Numbered from the stretch's first letter, positions 39,355 to 51,689 are shown. The stretch is 64,000 nucleotides of DNA from Piper betle (GCA_033002965.1 JAURVB010014725.1:100718-164717); one strand, 5' to 3'. The notes: generated by a model from the letters alone, not told the origin. Numbers and translations: made by a program.

Positions 39355-39884
39355 TGGTGGGTTGTCCCTCATCCATAAATACATAAAATTGTAACCCTAT
39401 TTTGAGCAAAACCTAAGATTTTGCTAGTTGAAAGGAATAAAAGCAACATACCACGCTTTTCTTCTTTGGTTTTTTGGTTTTTGGGTTTTAGAGAAAAACT
39501 ACTGCTGTAGAGGGAGAAAGAAAATTGTGTGGATTGAAGAAAGGTGAATATTTTGTTGAGATTTGCTGGCAATTATCAATGGTAACTTTGTCGAGTTCTT
39601 ATATTTGTAATCTATAATCTTTATTTTATTGCTTGGTTAATACTAATTTTGTAGAAAGTACAGTAAATTGGTATTGAGGAGTTTGTTCTTCTGTGAATTT
39701 GCTCTATATCAAAGTTATGATATAGTAAATTTGATTTAGCCGTTTGCCGTGTGATTTGTTTTCCAAATTTAATATTTTTCACATAAAATTGTCTTATTTG
39801 ATTTCTCTCTATTTGTTTGGGACTTGTCATCCTTATGTTTTGAAATAGGGGATTTATATTTGGTTTATTTAGTTAAACACAACA
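39355..39884 (+). repeat. 3' LTR of the plus-strand copia element, 530 bp
   Basis: Starts TGGTGGGTTGTCCC and ends AAACACAACA. It aligns end to end with the reversed LTR at 60413-60949, sharing CTTTTCTTCTTTGG and ATTTGATATAG-like blocks. The first bases have drifted from TGTTGG. Confidence 0.8.
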
Positions 39885-41586
39885 GTAACTAGGGTGCAAA
39901 TGAATAGATCAAAGGCATTTACCTTTATAATTGACTAGTTTCTCGACTCCATTATTCCATTGTTTGCCGTTTTACTCCATTATTCCATTATTTACCATTT
40001 TTCTGACCCTGCTACTGAGTTTTAACCGTTTTAACCAATGGTGAATGGTCAATAATTAATACATTTTGAATTGAATCATACTAGTTACACAAAACCCTTA
40101 CCAAGATAATTAACTAGGTATTACTTAGACCATATATTTATCTTCAACCAATATTTAAAAGGATATATTAATATAAAAATTAAACCTGTTAATAATAATA
40201 TTACTTCTTATTAATATTAATCAATATAATTATATATATATTTATTTTAAAAAATCAATAATTTGGTAAATTAGTAAATCAATAATGATAAATGCTTCTG
40301 TCACTTCTATTTCCAAATGAAAATGATGCAGTTAAATTGATTATTTTCTTTTAATATTTTTTAAATGGTAAAAAATATGCTTAGCTATTTTACTTTAATA
40401 TGATTCGATATGGTTGGTAAAGCAATAAACTGACCAACCACTTAAAGCCTAACGACTATTTGCTTGACTTTTGAACTACATATATCTAAAAAATACTCAG
40501 ACCATTTTTATCATAAAATAATTTTATTAAATAGAGGCAAAAATACACAATTGAATGGAAATATGATTTGAACGGATTGGTTCAAGAAAAAATTAACGCA
40601 AATTCGATAAATGGTTGTGCTAGGGTTCGAGGCCAATTGTGGAATGGAGCATGGAGCACCATGGGGCGAACATTTACAAGGTGTGCAAGAAAAAATTCCC
40701 TTGCAATTCAATTTATTTAATTTTTTTAACATTATTATCCAATATATTTAAAATTTTAAATTATATAAATCACCTGGACCAGGTCCTAAGGCCATCTTTA
40801 ATGGGGAGTCAGTCTTAGGGAGCTTGGTGCAGGCTACGCAACTACTTTAACTAGCAGTGCGCCTCACAAGAAAACGTCTCCATCCACCCCTTCCAAGTCT
40901 ATCAGTTGATTGCGAACTCGTCCGAAATCAACACTTCCCAAAATACGCTAATCGGAGCAAATCTCTTATCGCCCCAATAATAACTCGGCTTCCTAATTCA
41001 CGTAAACTCTTGGACCACACATGATATGATCTCGCCCACTAAAACTCACCCAAATTTCACACAATGCGCTATCTGTCCCCACTTTTTACTTATTCGACTG
41101 CGCTAGCTAGTCTTCAAATTCAACTCCCACACAAAATGTGAACTGGAATCAATATCATACAATGAAGTTCTAATACCCTGGATACAACCAACTGGCCCAG
41201 CTGACCCGACTCCTAATCTATTGTAGTAGGGAAAGAAAGAGTATGACATCCTCGCCGTTTGGTAAGAGACAACCCTTTTAAGGAATGGGAATAGCTTCCC
41301 AAAATCAGACAACTAATTATTCGTTCTCATCGGAAGATCCAAAACTCGAACCTTCAAAGTTGTGAGTAACAAAAAAAAAACACTATTTAAGCCTTCTTAT
41401 TTACCAAGCCAAACTCCCTTCTCTATCATCTACCAAGACTCTATCTTTACCCTCCTTTCACCTCGACCTTTGCAATTTTTTTTACAGTTGAGTCCTTTTC
41501 ATAGCTTCAAATATTATTATCCCTAATTTTAGTTATCTAGATTGAAGGGTTTGCCGATTGTTCTGGGTTGTTCTCCAACATATATA
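39885..41586. other. Gene-free stretch
   Basis: 39885-40780 is A+T-rich with nothing recognisable. 40790-41480 has normal base composition and looks like old repeat sequence, but no terminal repeats, frames or RNA genes were found. Confidence 0.4.
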
Positions 41587-41904
41587 CTGATCTAGCTGAT
41601 GTCGACCAGATGACTGCAATAGGAAGAAATCTACTAGATCTTGGTCGCGCAGCCCAATTTGGACAGAAGGCGGTTGATGGCGGCCGGCATGATGCGAGCG
41701 GTAGGTTCTTAGCATTACCGGGCTCACCTCAGCCACATATATATATAAGGGCTGAGGTGAGCCCGGATAGAAAATTTTTAAAAAAAAGAACCTACCGCTT
41801 GTAGACATGCCGGCCGCCCTCTGTCCAAATTGGGCTGAGCGACCAAGATCTAGTAGAATTTTTTTCCTATCGCAGTCGGGTCTGGTTGACAACAGCTAGA
41901 TCAG
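41587..41904. mobile_element. Foldback (hairpin) element, arms about 145 bp
   Basis: The left arm CTGATCTAGCTGATGTC and the right arm GACAACAGCTAGATCAG pair inward with few mismatches. CTACTAGATCTTGGTCGC, CAGCCCAATTTGGACAGA, GGCGGCCGGCAT, AGCGGTAGGTTCTT and GGGCTCACCTCAGCC occur in both arms. The loop is only about 15 bases (ACATATATATATAAG). A transcript would fold into a long duplex. Confidence 0.85.
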
Positions 41905-42260
41905 TCCACAATAGGAAAAAAATGTCTGTGCCGCCCTGTTGCGAATGCCCCTCTACCCCGCCCTATCATCTTGCCCCTGGCCCAACCGTCAGGGGGGACG
42001 ATAGGGTCGTGGGGGAGTGGGGTGGAGGGGCGTCTGGTAGGGGAGCGAGGAGGAAGGAGCAGGGAGGAAGGGCATCCTGCCCCTGCGATAGGAGCTGGCC
42101 ATGAGGGGGGGGGGGGCGGCTGCACGACTGGGAGGCAGCTGGTGTTTTTATGATATTTTTCTTTAACAATAGATTTAGGCGTTATTATAATCGGACCGCC
42201 TAAAATAGAACTCACCCCAGATAAAAAAAATTTCTACCCTAAGCTCACTGGCACTTTGCC
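41905..42260. mobile_element. GC-rich element remnant related to 389-820
   Basis: Shares TTGCGAATGCCCCTC (compare CTGCGAATGCCCCTC near 580) and the terminal words ATTATAATCGGACCGCC and AAGCTCAC with the element near the window start. Contains a G12 run near 42106-42117. Overlapping frames on both strands are low in complexity and not believable. Confidence 0.4.
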
Positions 42261-42586
42261 TGTATAGGATAGCTAGACAATGTAAATTAAGAATATAAAA
42301 GGGTAGGTGTCTATATGGTATAGGCAGACTCCTTTATAAGGGTCAAGGGTGTGAATGTCGTCTCCTCGTACTAGACACAAAGAGGGGTGCAAATATCGTC
42401 TGCCCAAGTTTTTAATATAAAGCACAGTTTTTGACTCAGGTCTCGAGGAAGGCACATTACCACAAAACTCAACCTAAAAGACCACTGTAATAACAAAACT
42501 GCTACCACAAGATGTAATGCTGCGTCTAAAGCGATGGCACACTTAGTAAATAGTTCCAAAAACATTACCACTTCTGCGATAGCATT
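42261..42586. other. Stretch left of the hAT insertion
   Basis: On the minus strand it would continue the LEA_2 pseudogene, perhaps as intron, but no family motif is visible. No other gene was seen. Confidence 0.35.
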
Positions 42587-42594
42587 GAAGAGAG

Positions 42595-43798
42595 TAGGGT
42601 GGGCGTGGACGTCCGAATTTGTCCGTCATCCAATGTCCGAAGTATGTCCGACCGAATTTGACCGACCGAATTCCGACCGAATTAAAACAAACCAAACATG
42701 GACATTTTTTTGTCCGACCGAACGATCGACCGAGTGTTCAATATTTAATAACAAACTTGTATGATCCATCTTCGAAAAAATATATCACATTATAAACATA
42801 ATGTAAAACCAATGATCTGAGTCAGGGTTTTATGCTTATGAACCGATTGGTTCAATTGTCGGTTCAAGTCGAGTATGTTTTAGAATATGTGTACTGAGTC
42901 GACGCTGGTCGGGTGTACGAGCCATGAGGTTCATGATGTTATCAAAATATATGAGAGTATGCCAATTATTTTTTTATTTTATATATAGTTGATCGTGCAA
43001 TTAGTTTAGGCCATTTACCGCATTAGGACGCGTTACAGGGAATTTGGGTGGGTTATTAGTTATAGAATGTCATTATGATGTTGTAGTGTTTATTTATTTT
43101 ATGGATTTTCTGATTTTATGGATTTTTTAGGATTTATTCCGAGTTAGTTATTATTATTGACTCGAGACATTAGCGAGTCAAGTCTTATTTACGATATTGC
43201 CATCAATCAAACCGTCCGACCCATTCTCTTCCCCGTCCAAACCGCGCCGCCCCCTTGCGTGGTCGCTGCCACCGCCGTGTCGTCCGGCTGCCGATCGTCG
43301 CCGCCAAGCCCCGCCGCGGCGTTGCCGCCGTCGCCCGATTGCCCCCGCCGTCGCCCGGCCTCCACGACGCCGAAATCTTCGCTTGTCGTTGATTCCGCCG
43401 CCACCGCCGCTGCGTCGCCGCCAAGCCCCGTCGCGGCGTTGCCGTGATGCCCCGAGCGCCCCCGCCGTCGCCCGGCCTCCACGACGCCGGAATCGCCGCT
43501 CGTTGTTGATTCCGCCGCCGATACCCTCTGTTTGCGTCGTCGATTCCGCAGCCGGCGACCGTCGCCGCGGCCGTCTTTGACATTGCCAACCCTCCTACGG
43601 CGGCAGGCGGCGGCGACGAGGAGGCAGCGGCTGCGGAGGTGGCGGCAGCGGAGAGGGCTTTGGTCTGTCCGCGGACATTGCTTGGGCCCGACGGACAATT
43701 CGATGTCCGAAGTCGGTCGGACAAATTTGTCCAACGAAATTTCGGACAGACACGGACAATAATTCATCTGATGTCTGTCCGACTGATGCCCACCTCTA
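42595..43798. mobile_element. hAT-type non-autonomous element carrying an LTR-derived segment
   Basis: The ends TAGGGTGGGCG and CGACTGATGCCCACCTCTA (reverse complement TAGAGGTGGGCATCAG) are imperfect hAT-type inverted repeats. Perfect 8-bp GAAGAGAG repeats flank it at 42587-42594 and 43799-43806. GTCCGA-type words crowd both ends (42610-42730 and 43660-43780). The middle, 42802 to about 43640, is homologous to the start of the long LTR family. No transposase is present. It interrupts a LEA_2 pseudogene. Confidence 0.9.
42802..43640 (+). repeat. LTR fragment inside the hAT element
   Basis: Starts TGTAAAACC, as the LTR at 18388 does, and follows it through GAGAGTATGCCA, GGCCATTTACCGCATTAGGA and the TTGACTCGAG...CGAGTCAAGTCTTATTTACGA module. 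It then passes into a GC-rich block of its own. A tandem repeat of about 116 bp (43297-43412 and 43413-43525) lies in that block. Confidence 0.75.
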
Positions 43799-44299
43799 GA
43801 AGAGAGTGACCACAGAGAGAGAGAAAGAAGGTAGGGGAGAAAGGTCGAACCTTGATGGTGACTTGTGGCTGGTAAGCTTGGCTAGCACCCCAGATGATGA
43901 GGTAGAAGACGGAGAAGAGGACAGCGAAGGAGACGACGAAGCAGGCGGCATAGAACCTCGGCCTGGGCCGGTACTACTGCATGGCCTCATCGTCGTGGGC
44001 CGGAGGTGTTTTGAGGGAGGCGGAGAAGCGGGTGGTGGAGGACTCGCGGGAGTGGTGGGGGGGAGGAGAGGGCAGTGGTAGGAGAGGTAGCGGCAGGAGG
44101 AGGAGTAATGGTTTGGGTGGTGGCGGTGTGGGGAGGCGGCGGGGCTGGCCCAGTTGAGCCCATCGTGCTGCAACTGTGAGGGGCTCTAGACGTAGTAGTA
44201 AGAGGACGAGGTGGGCTGGGGCAGGTGGTGTCAGGGAGACCTCGCCGGCGACAAAGCGGAGTCTGTGCTGGTCGCCTCTGAGTCGGATTTACGGTGCAT
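43799..44299 (-). pseudogene. LEA_2 (NDR1/HIN1-like) domain protein pseudogene, 5' exon
   Basis: The frame begins at 44299 with MHRKSDSEATS...SPARSP, close to the conserved start of a plant LEA_2 membrane-protein group (MHxKTDSEVTS...SPxRSP). A TGA follows at 44233-44231 and a TAG at 44188-44186, inside the YYYVQSPS motif. After a frame shift, HHSRESSTTRFSASLK is still legible. So is a membrane segment (FYAACFVVSFAVLFSVFYLI) with IWGASQAYQPQVTIKV. A third stop lies before YRPRPRF. The hAT element cuts the gene at 43799 and the LEA_2 domain proper was not found. A CATGGTTGC element sits 58 bp upstream of the start. Confidence 0.8.
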
Positions 44300-44357
44300 G
44301 GTTGGCCAGAGAGGACGAGTACGATCAGTATGAATCTGTGTGTGGAGTAGTAGTAAG

Positions 44358-45046
44358 CATGGTTGCATGAATCAGAATCGGAATCGGAATCGGTCTGAAT
44401 CGGCCAGGAATCGGTTCAGTTGAATCGGTCCAAATTAACTTAATCGGTCATATATAATAATTTGACAATTCATAATATAAATATGTTAAGATTAGGTATT
44501 GATGTTATTTTAATATTATTCTGTGTATTATAGTTTATGATATTTTTAAATATTTTTTAAGATTTTTTTAAAATTATTTAGAATTAATTATTATTTTTAA
44601 CTCGAGTTAGACTTGAGTCAACTTTTAATTACAAGAATGCCACCCTTCGCCTTTTACCCCCCGCCGGCGGTGGCGGCCTAGTCAGTGGCGAGTCTCGCGG
44701 CGGCGATGTCAGAGGATGTCGCAGCCCGGTCGGACGAACAGTCGGCGGCGGAGTTGGCGGCAATTCGTGCGTCACAGCCCGATTCGGTCCAGCCACACGT
44801 CGGCGGCGACGTTACCATTTTACCCATGCTTAAATAATTTAATAAAAATCACACCTAGGGTATTTTAGTAATTTCTTAAAAAACCGATTCCGATTTCGAG
44901 TTAAATCGGTCGGAATCGACTGAACTCGGGCGATTCGGTGACCGATTCGGGGCCGACTGATTCGGCCCCGAAATCGGATTGGCGCGATGCCGATCGGATT
45001 TAAATCGGCAGATTCCTCACGGAATCGGCCGATTTGTGCATCAGAA
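44358..45046 (+). mobile_element. hAT-like non-autonomous element, CATGGTTGC family, copy 3
   Basis: Starts CATGGTTGCATGAATC. The 8-bp repeat GTAGTAAG flanks it at 44350-44357 and 45047-45054, though its short period makes this less certain. The right end (TTTGTGCATCAGAA) has decayed. Much of the GC-rich core is missing compared with copies 1 and 2. Inserted just upstream of the LEA_2 pseudogene start. Confidence 0.8.
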
Positions 45047-45054
45047 GTAGTAAG

Positions 45055-45738
45055 TAGTAACTGTCTGGAAAAGGGCTTTCCAAACTGATAAGGAAATGGT
45101 TCTCCACCATCTCTTTAATTTTTTGTAGGTCAAAAAGTTGCGTCCAACGGGTATGGATTGGTGGGTGGGTTCCACTTAAGAATAGGATATATTGTAGCAA
45201 TTGCTATGGAAAATCCATTATAACCATCTTTTTATTAGTTAAAATCACATAACTGGTATAGTTTAAGAATATAAATATAAATTTAAAATTAAAAATATTT
45301 AGTGGCCTAGGTTGAGCAAAGAATTATATCTTGCCTATTATTAATAAAAGTGGAACTCAATATTGTCGAATCAGTCAATCAATCAATATATATATAAAAT
45401 TAGTATATATATACCTTTAAAATTATAATCTATTTAAAGTTATTATGTGATTATTTTTAAAGATGAGGTAAAAATAAGAATTTATCTATAGAAATAGATT
45501 TTATCTCTAATATATATATAATTATTGGCTATTTCATTATTTAATAAGAAAAAAATAATTTTTTTTAAAAAAATTAGAATCTATCTCTAATATACCCAGC
45601 TACCAGTGGAAAAAGTTTTGTCACTGAAATGTTTCGTGACAAAAGGTACTTTTTTAGTGACAAAAAGGTCTTTATCTGAAAATTTCAAAGACAGAAGTTT
45701 CAATGGTTAATTAATTTGGTAGTAGAACGGCAACAAAT
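45055..45738. other. Gene-free stretch, possible LEA_2 upstream region
   Basis: The left part may be the former promoter of the LEA_2 pseudogene. The rest is A+T-rich, and nothing else is recognisable. Confidence 0.4.
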
Positions 45739-46307
45739 TATAAAACCTAGTTTCAGATTAGGGTTTTACCCGTTTGTAGCTTGCCCAATATGGGATAGTC
45801 TTCAGTCAATTTGAGCTAGCTCGAGCCAGACCAATTTTTAGATCATAAGTATAGGGGCTAGATGACCGTATGAGCATGTTATGGTAATTGAGTTTGCCTG
45901 ATATGTAGATGATAGCTTGAGATAGAGTACAACAGAGCATGAGTTATCATTGTATACACAAGGTATCTCATTTGCATGCATCTTAGAGATTTTAAATTAC
46001 CTAATTGTGCCCCTTTGGGTCTAGCTTGATTGAGTCGTAGGTTTTCACCCAAATGAGCTAAGGATTTGAAGCTTATTTAACTTTCTTGTCTCGATTTACG
46101 GCTATAAAGTCACTTTTAAGACTCGAGTTAGTTTTGAGTTTGGACAGCCTTGATCCAAACTATCCGTCCATATACATATTGCATATACCCATAGGTGTGC
46201 CCCTCCGAGGCTACGAGTTATCAGACGTTCAGGTTGTGCCAATGCCACATGGCAAGATCTAAGCCATCCACATTGGCCCTAGCTTTACCATGTCATTTGT
46301 GCCAAGA
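45739..46307 (+). mobile_element. LTR-family fragment (5' part only)
   Basis: Aligns with 17718 to about 18352. Shared words include TTAGGGTTTTACC, GGCAAGATCTAAGCCATCCA and CCCTAGCTTTACCATG. The homology stops near 46307 and no 3' end is present nearby. Confidence 0.75.
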
Positions 46308-47955
46308 TTGTGAAAATATCCACCACCACTGCTACCGGCTTGTGGTTCCGCTCTTTGATTACCATGTTATGTTGCTAGACGGGAGTAGTGATTGATCTAG
46401 GGGAATATCACATGCGGCCTTTGTTACCAATTGAGAGGGTGAGTGAAACCCAGTACACTTATCAACAAAATGCTCAACAACGTGTGCAGAGAAATGGAGT
46501 GAGTTTTTTTGGCAACCTTCATCACCTCATGCCCACCCTTATGTCGCCCGGCCCGTTCACCCATAACCAGTGCGTCGAGGTGCTCACATCACTGTGGAGG
46601 ACTACTTGGATGTCATTCAGAGAGAGTAGGAGTGTCATGCCTAGTTTATGCGCTATCCATATGAATGATAGCTTCAAATGCACTCTTAGATGACCCGGCT
46701 TTCATTACTTTAGGGTATTCCACAAGAGGAGATCCCAGTTTATTCGGAACTTAATTCGGATTTCTTTCATGTTCTGACCTCTCCCATCCATATAGACCTT
46801 ATTCCTATGGAGGAGGAAGAAATGGAGGGTGGTCTTCTAGGTGGATGGTCACCGCATGTGCAAGCTCAGTTTGGGATAAACATTGGCACTTCTTCGTCCA
46901 CATTCGGCGATGATCTAGATCATTTTATTATGCTCTCTTCTAGAGCCAGCTCTTCATCCGGTTGGTGGATATAACCCCAGTCACCTTGTTGAGCATGTAT
47001 TTTATCCCCTCTAATTATTTTGTTTTGACATGAAAGTCACTTTGCTTCATTATTTTGAGTCTAAGTTTTTTTTTGGGGGGGGGGGGAGGAGGAGAGGTTC
47101 ACTTTCTGTTAGAGTCAATTAGGAGTTGCTTTATCTATCTTGGTAGTAGTTGTTATTTTCTTAGGCTTGTTTCATTAGTGTTTTTTTTATTTTACAAGAC
47201 TCATCCAACATATTAATTTGTCTGATGATAGAAGTGCTCATTATTTTTCTTTGTTTGATGATATAATATGAAGAAATTCTATGGGTGTTTATATTGTGAG
47301 TTGAGTTGTGAGTGTTTTTTCCTACAAATAATTTTTTATATAACTCTTAACTTTGATTTTAATGATGCTTAGATAAAGTTTATGCTATTGTTAATGCAAT
47401 TGAAGAAAGTGATTTAGAATTCTAGTAAAGATTTTCTTGGGGCGAAATCATAAGTGACTTGTATGATAAAAGTGATGTAGGTGAGTTTGTTAACCAAGTC
47501 CTTTCAAGCTACCCTTTATATATCTTTATTTAATCCAATGTTGAGCCTTCAAGTTAACATGCTCTACTTGTTTCCTATAATATTAACAGACTTTGCCTTC
47601 ATTTTATTTTATTTTACCTTATTTGTTAATTGTCATAACCTGAAACTTTAGTGATTGGCTTTTTCCAAGGTTGGAATAAATTGATTTCTAAATAAGAGAT
47701 ATATTTTTGGGTATGAAATTCATTTAAAAGAAAAGAAAAAATAAAAATAAAAATAATGAAAGTGCTGAAATTGTATCAATCAGTGAAAAGAATATGGACG
47801 AGGAGTTGTAAAGAACAAGAAAAAAGAAAAAAGAAAAAACAATGGTGTTTCATGTTTATTTTTTCAATTATGTAAAATAGAATACGAAAGATTGGATGAA
47901 ATTGTTGGTGACAAAGATTTAAATTAATTTGTTTCAAGCTTAGAAAGAGTTTTGA
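46308..47955. other. Unassigned stretch
   Basis: 46388-46693 (plus) and the following bases to about 46970 have normal base composition and an open frame, but resemble no family I know. They could be an old retroelement. 47071-47088 is a G-rich run, and the rest is A+T-rich. Confidence 0.35.
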
Positions 47956-48261
47956 TGTAACACGCTCAATCCGGTTCACACTCGGATCCGAACCAGAATG
48001 TCACTTGTCCTAGTTAGGTCGGCTAACCTGAACCCAACCCATGCGAATCTACTTCGGTGTCTTAAGATAAAGATACTAATCATTATACATGGATGAATAT
48101 ACAAAACTGTAAGATACTTCTATATAGATGACATGACAACCAATTTACACACAAAAACGATAAAAATTGATACAAATTCCTGAAATGAAACTGATAAAAC
48201 CTCCCCCTAAAAGTGCAATTAGGGGCTACCTTGTCAAATCAACATGTACAAATATATATGT

Positions 48262-48318
<57 letters not shown>

Positions 48319-51300
48319 TTTCATTCACAGAATTTTAATCGGTTGGATACTCATTCTGAAGCTTAGGTCTAGACCAACCTATGCATTCTATTCACATTTC
48401 ACATCAAAATTTTGGGTCTTGACCCACTTGTTGTACATATTCAATATCTAAACATATTTACTAAAACATATATATTAATATGTCATCATTAGAAATTTTT
48501 TACTGAAGTAAACATCATATTACCACGTATTGCATTTCATCACTTCATTCTCAATATAATGAAATCATAAACAAAATATTAAACATTTTATCGTCTGACA
48601 TGTGTGTGCAAGAAACATCATTGTTCATTTGTCCAGGTTGGCACATCCAACTCATAATCATCACTTACATATATTATAAAAACACGTCAGTAACGAGTGT
48701 TACTAGTTCAAAATATAAATATAACAAACTGGCTATGAGAGCTAACTCTCCTATGAAGGAAAATATTCATATATTTCACCATAACTCTTTGAATGACACT
48801 TACTAAGGCGCCACTAGGTTGCAAACCCAGTAATATCCAGAACTGACTGGTCTACTAATGCCTCTCAGCATTTTCTCATTCTTCTTTTCTAGTCCCTCAG
48901 GACTACCACTATATCCTAAACCCTCTCTTTGCCTCCATAATTGTCCCGGCCTTGAGCACAAAGGCCGAGTACTCTCAAGCAGTTGCCTTTAGTACCCTTT
49001 GAACCACAAGTCCAGACGTGCACTATACTTAACAGTACCCATAAACCTCCACGTTCTCTATGTGTGAGGAATTCAAACGCAGAGTTGTCAGGATCCCTGG
49101 GGAATGAAACAACCCTCTCACTAATCTAAAGTCCGCTTTGAGTGTCACGTGCACTCGCTCATAGTATGTTTTTGTTGGTTTCACAATCTCTCATCTTATT
49201 GAAAACTCGATAAAATTATATATATAAGCCTGACAAAGGATTTATATAGTAGGCCCAAAGGTTGTGGTGGATCTTGTTTTCAAATCATACTCAAGGGATC
49301 TCATACTCGAGGGTTATTAATCCGGAAAACTATCTGAGTAAATGATCCAAGTTAAGTATGATCCGATAAAACACCGCTTAATCGGTCCTACAATAGTAAA
49401 ATAAATCACGATTGAATAAAATAATAAATCAGAGGCGAGTCTTAAACGGACCTGGCAGAAGCTCTGTAGCGTGTTCACACGCCTAGGCAGCGAGCTCCTA
49501 CTTCGTACCTACACATTAAAACTAAATACTAATGTCCATTCTAATCATGTGATGCATTAATGCAATGAAAAACTATAGAAAAATCATAGTTAGTCAAACA
49601 AGAACACAACAAAACATATACAATTAGATAATACATGTGGTTACTAATATAACCTGAGTACTAATAATAATTTAGCCCTTATTACCTCTTTCTCATATCC
49701 CAACCTAGTAATTGATACATGCATACTAAATCTAACTGCATATGCTCATCATCACTTTATATGAAACATGCAACATCAATTACATCAAAATCTAACCTAG
49801 GGCATCCAATTTACACAATTACAAACAACTTAAAAATCCTACAATAACTAACTCACATATTCACATTAATTACAATTTAGCTGTTACTACCATTATACGA
49901 CCATCGTCACAACATAAAAATTTAATCTTCAATATTTATCAATATGACTCTATTAACATCTATTTTCAAATTTGGTGTTTTTAGTTACACCTCGGTTATT
50001 GCATTCTTAATCAACTATAACATTAATATAATTCACTTTCAAATTGCATATATGACTTTATCAATGCTATTCATGAAAACATTCATATTCAAAATAGCTC
50101 ACATTCAATCATGACATTCAATTATTAATCAAATCACATAGTTTATAAAATTAATACCTAATTTTACATTTTCCCCTAATTCTTTATAACACAAAATTTT
50201 CATCAATCAATTATCATAATTTAATCATACTATGCTGTCCACAATCATTAACTAAAATCAAATAAATGGGAAGCAATGTATGCCTAACCTCAGCGCCGAA
50301 AGCGGCGACGACGGTGATGGCTGCAACGGTTGCTGAAATACCGCAATGAGGCCTGACCAGGCTTGCTCCAGCCAGCCTACGACTGGTCGGAGGCGACAGT
50401 GGTTGTGCTGCTGGCGAAAAAACCGCAAATTGGCAACTATGGACGTGGTGCCACTGTGAGGGATGAAGGACGTCGGGAGGAGTAAACAGGGCTCAACCTC
50501 GGTAGGGATAGGTCTAGAAAGGGGGCACACTAGGCCGGCGAGGTACCTAGCCGGCACTGACGACGGTCTCTGACAGCGGCCGAGCAACATGTAGTGGAAA
50601 ATCTCCTGGTAACCAACCAAGGCGGTAGCTTTCGTCGTCCCCAATAGTGGAACGCGGTTGGACGACTTTGAAAATGATGAGAGAGGGCCAAGGGCAGCCA
50701 GAGATGACGGGATGTGGCTGGCTACGCTCCAAGAAAACAAAGCAAGGTGGCTAGGAAGGGTGACAGCCAAAAGGGACTTGTCTGGCCAGTACGGGGTAGG
50801 GGGTGGTCGTGTAAGGAAGGTCCAGTCGACAGCGAGGGTGGTGGTGGCGCGCAATCGGCCTGTGGCGGTGCTAACGGCCCACGATAGCACATGCAAAGAG
50901 GGGCCTTGGGTCGTCGTGCATGTGTCGTCCAGGCCTAGGAAGGGTCGGGAAGGAGGGGGTAGAGTCTAGGGAGGGTCACTGGAGGTCATTACCGGAGCTG
51001 GTGGCCAGTGGCGACGCATGCAATGTGGGCGGCAGTGGGTGGCCGTGAAGGAAAACAGAAAGAAAAGGGTAGGGAGAGGAGGAAGGAAGGGAGTGGAGGT
51101 GAGGCAATGGTGGCACTGGCTAGAAGCGATGTTGGCCAGTCGTGGTATGCCCTGCGGCAAGGTTGTTGGCGGGTGGGTGGTGTGGCTGAACAGAGGGAGA
51201 AGAATGGAGGGAGAAAAAAACTAGAGTCGAGGAAGAGAGGAATGGGCCGGTGCCAATTTCGTAATAAAAAATGCTCCCAACTTAAGTTAATATTACGAAA

Positions 51301-51689
51301 TAAATTCTAAATAAATATAAAATAAATATGATAAAATACAAAAAAAATGCTCAATAGAATAAAATAACATGTTCTAGATCTATTAACCCAGCCCAAAAAT
51401 GATAAATAACGCGTCCTTACGTAGTAAATAGCTTAAAACTATTTCTACGATCCACTTTATATATATATATATAACAAATTAGCATACTCTCATATATTCT
51501 AATAACTCATTCTTTTATACTGTATTGATAACATTATCGTCATATATTTGGGTACACATGACCTTCACGGCTCACATACACGGTCGGCCTCGGCTCAATG
51601 CACGTGTTCTGAAATGGACTCGACTGAAAATAACGTTCGAACCGACTAGTTTTGACTATAAAACCATGACCCGGGTCACAGGTTTTACA
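47956..51689 (-). mobile_element. Long LTR-family copy, reversed, 3734 bp
   Basis: Reversed, it starts TGTAAAACC and ends GTGTTACA and matches 18388-21457 block by block. Examples are GGTACGAAGTAGGAGCTCG at 49486-49510 and the GTACTCTCAAGCAGTTGCC region near 48968. No matching 5-bp repeats flank it, so drift or rearrangement at one end is likely. The GC-rich block (50270-51250) differs from that of the other copies and carries a 212-codon minus frame (50258-50896) with no recognisable domain. No pol genes are present. Confidence 0.7.
48262..48312. repeat. Compound microsatellite (CA)n(TA)n
   Basis: About 12 CA units followed by about 13 TA units inside the reversed LTR copy. Confidence 0.95.

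Larger units (their letters stand above)
36668..39884 (+). mobile_element. Ty1/copia retrotransposon, 5'-truncated and decayed, with 3' LTR
   Basis: Coding remnants run in order: an integrase zinc-finger remnant (about 36680-36760), integrase core (36770-37330; YFIDDTPRKVWAYDMKN), reverse transcriptase (37800-38640; KWVYMIKYKE, and the active site YVDD at 38353-38364) and RNase H (38780-39320; CVALSTTEADFI, YCDSQSAIHLSKN). This integrase-before-reverse-transcriptase order defines copia. There are many stops and frame shifts, so it is inactive. No gag, protease or 5' LTR was found. It belongs to the same family as the minus-strand element at 60413-64000, and its better pieces resemble the Tnt1-94 type. 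Confidence 0.9.

Noticed and set aside
42261..42586. Continuation of the LEA_2 gene left of the hAT element
   Set aside because: None of the three minus frames shows LEA_2 domain motifs. It may be intron, but that cannot be supported.
46388..46693. 101-codon plus frame as a cellular gene
   Set aside because: No recognisable domain, and it lies directly after an LTR fragment, so an old retroelement is as likely.
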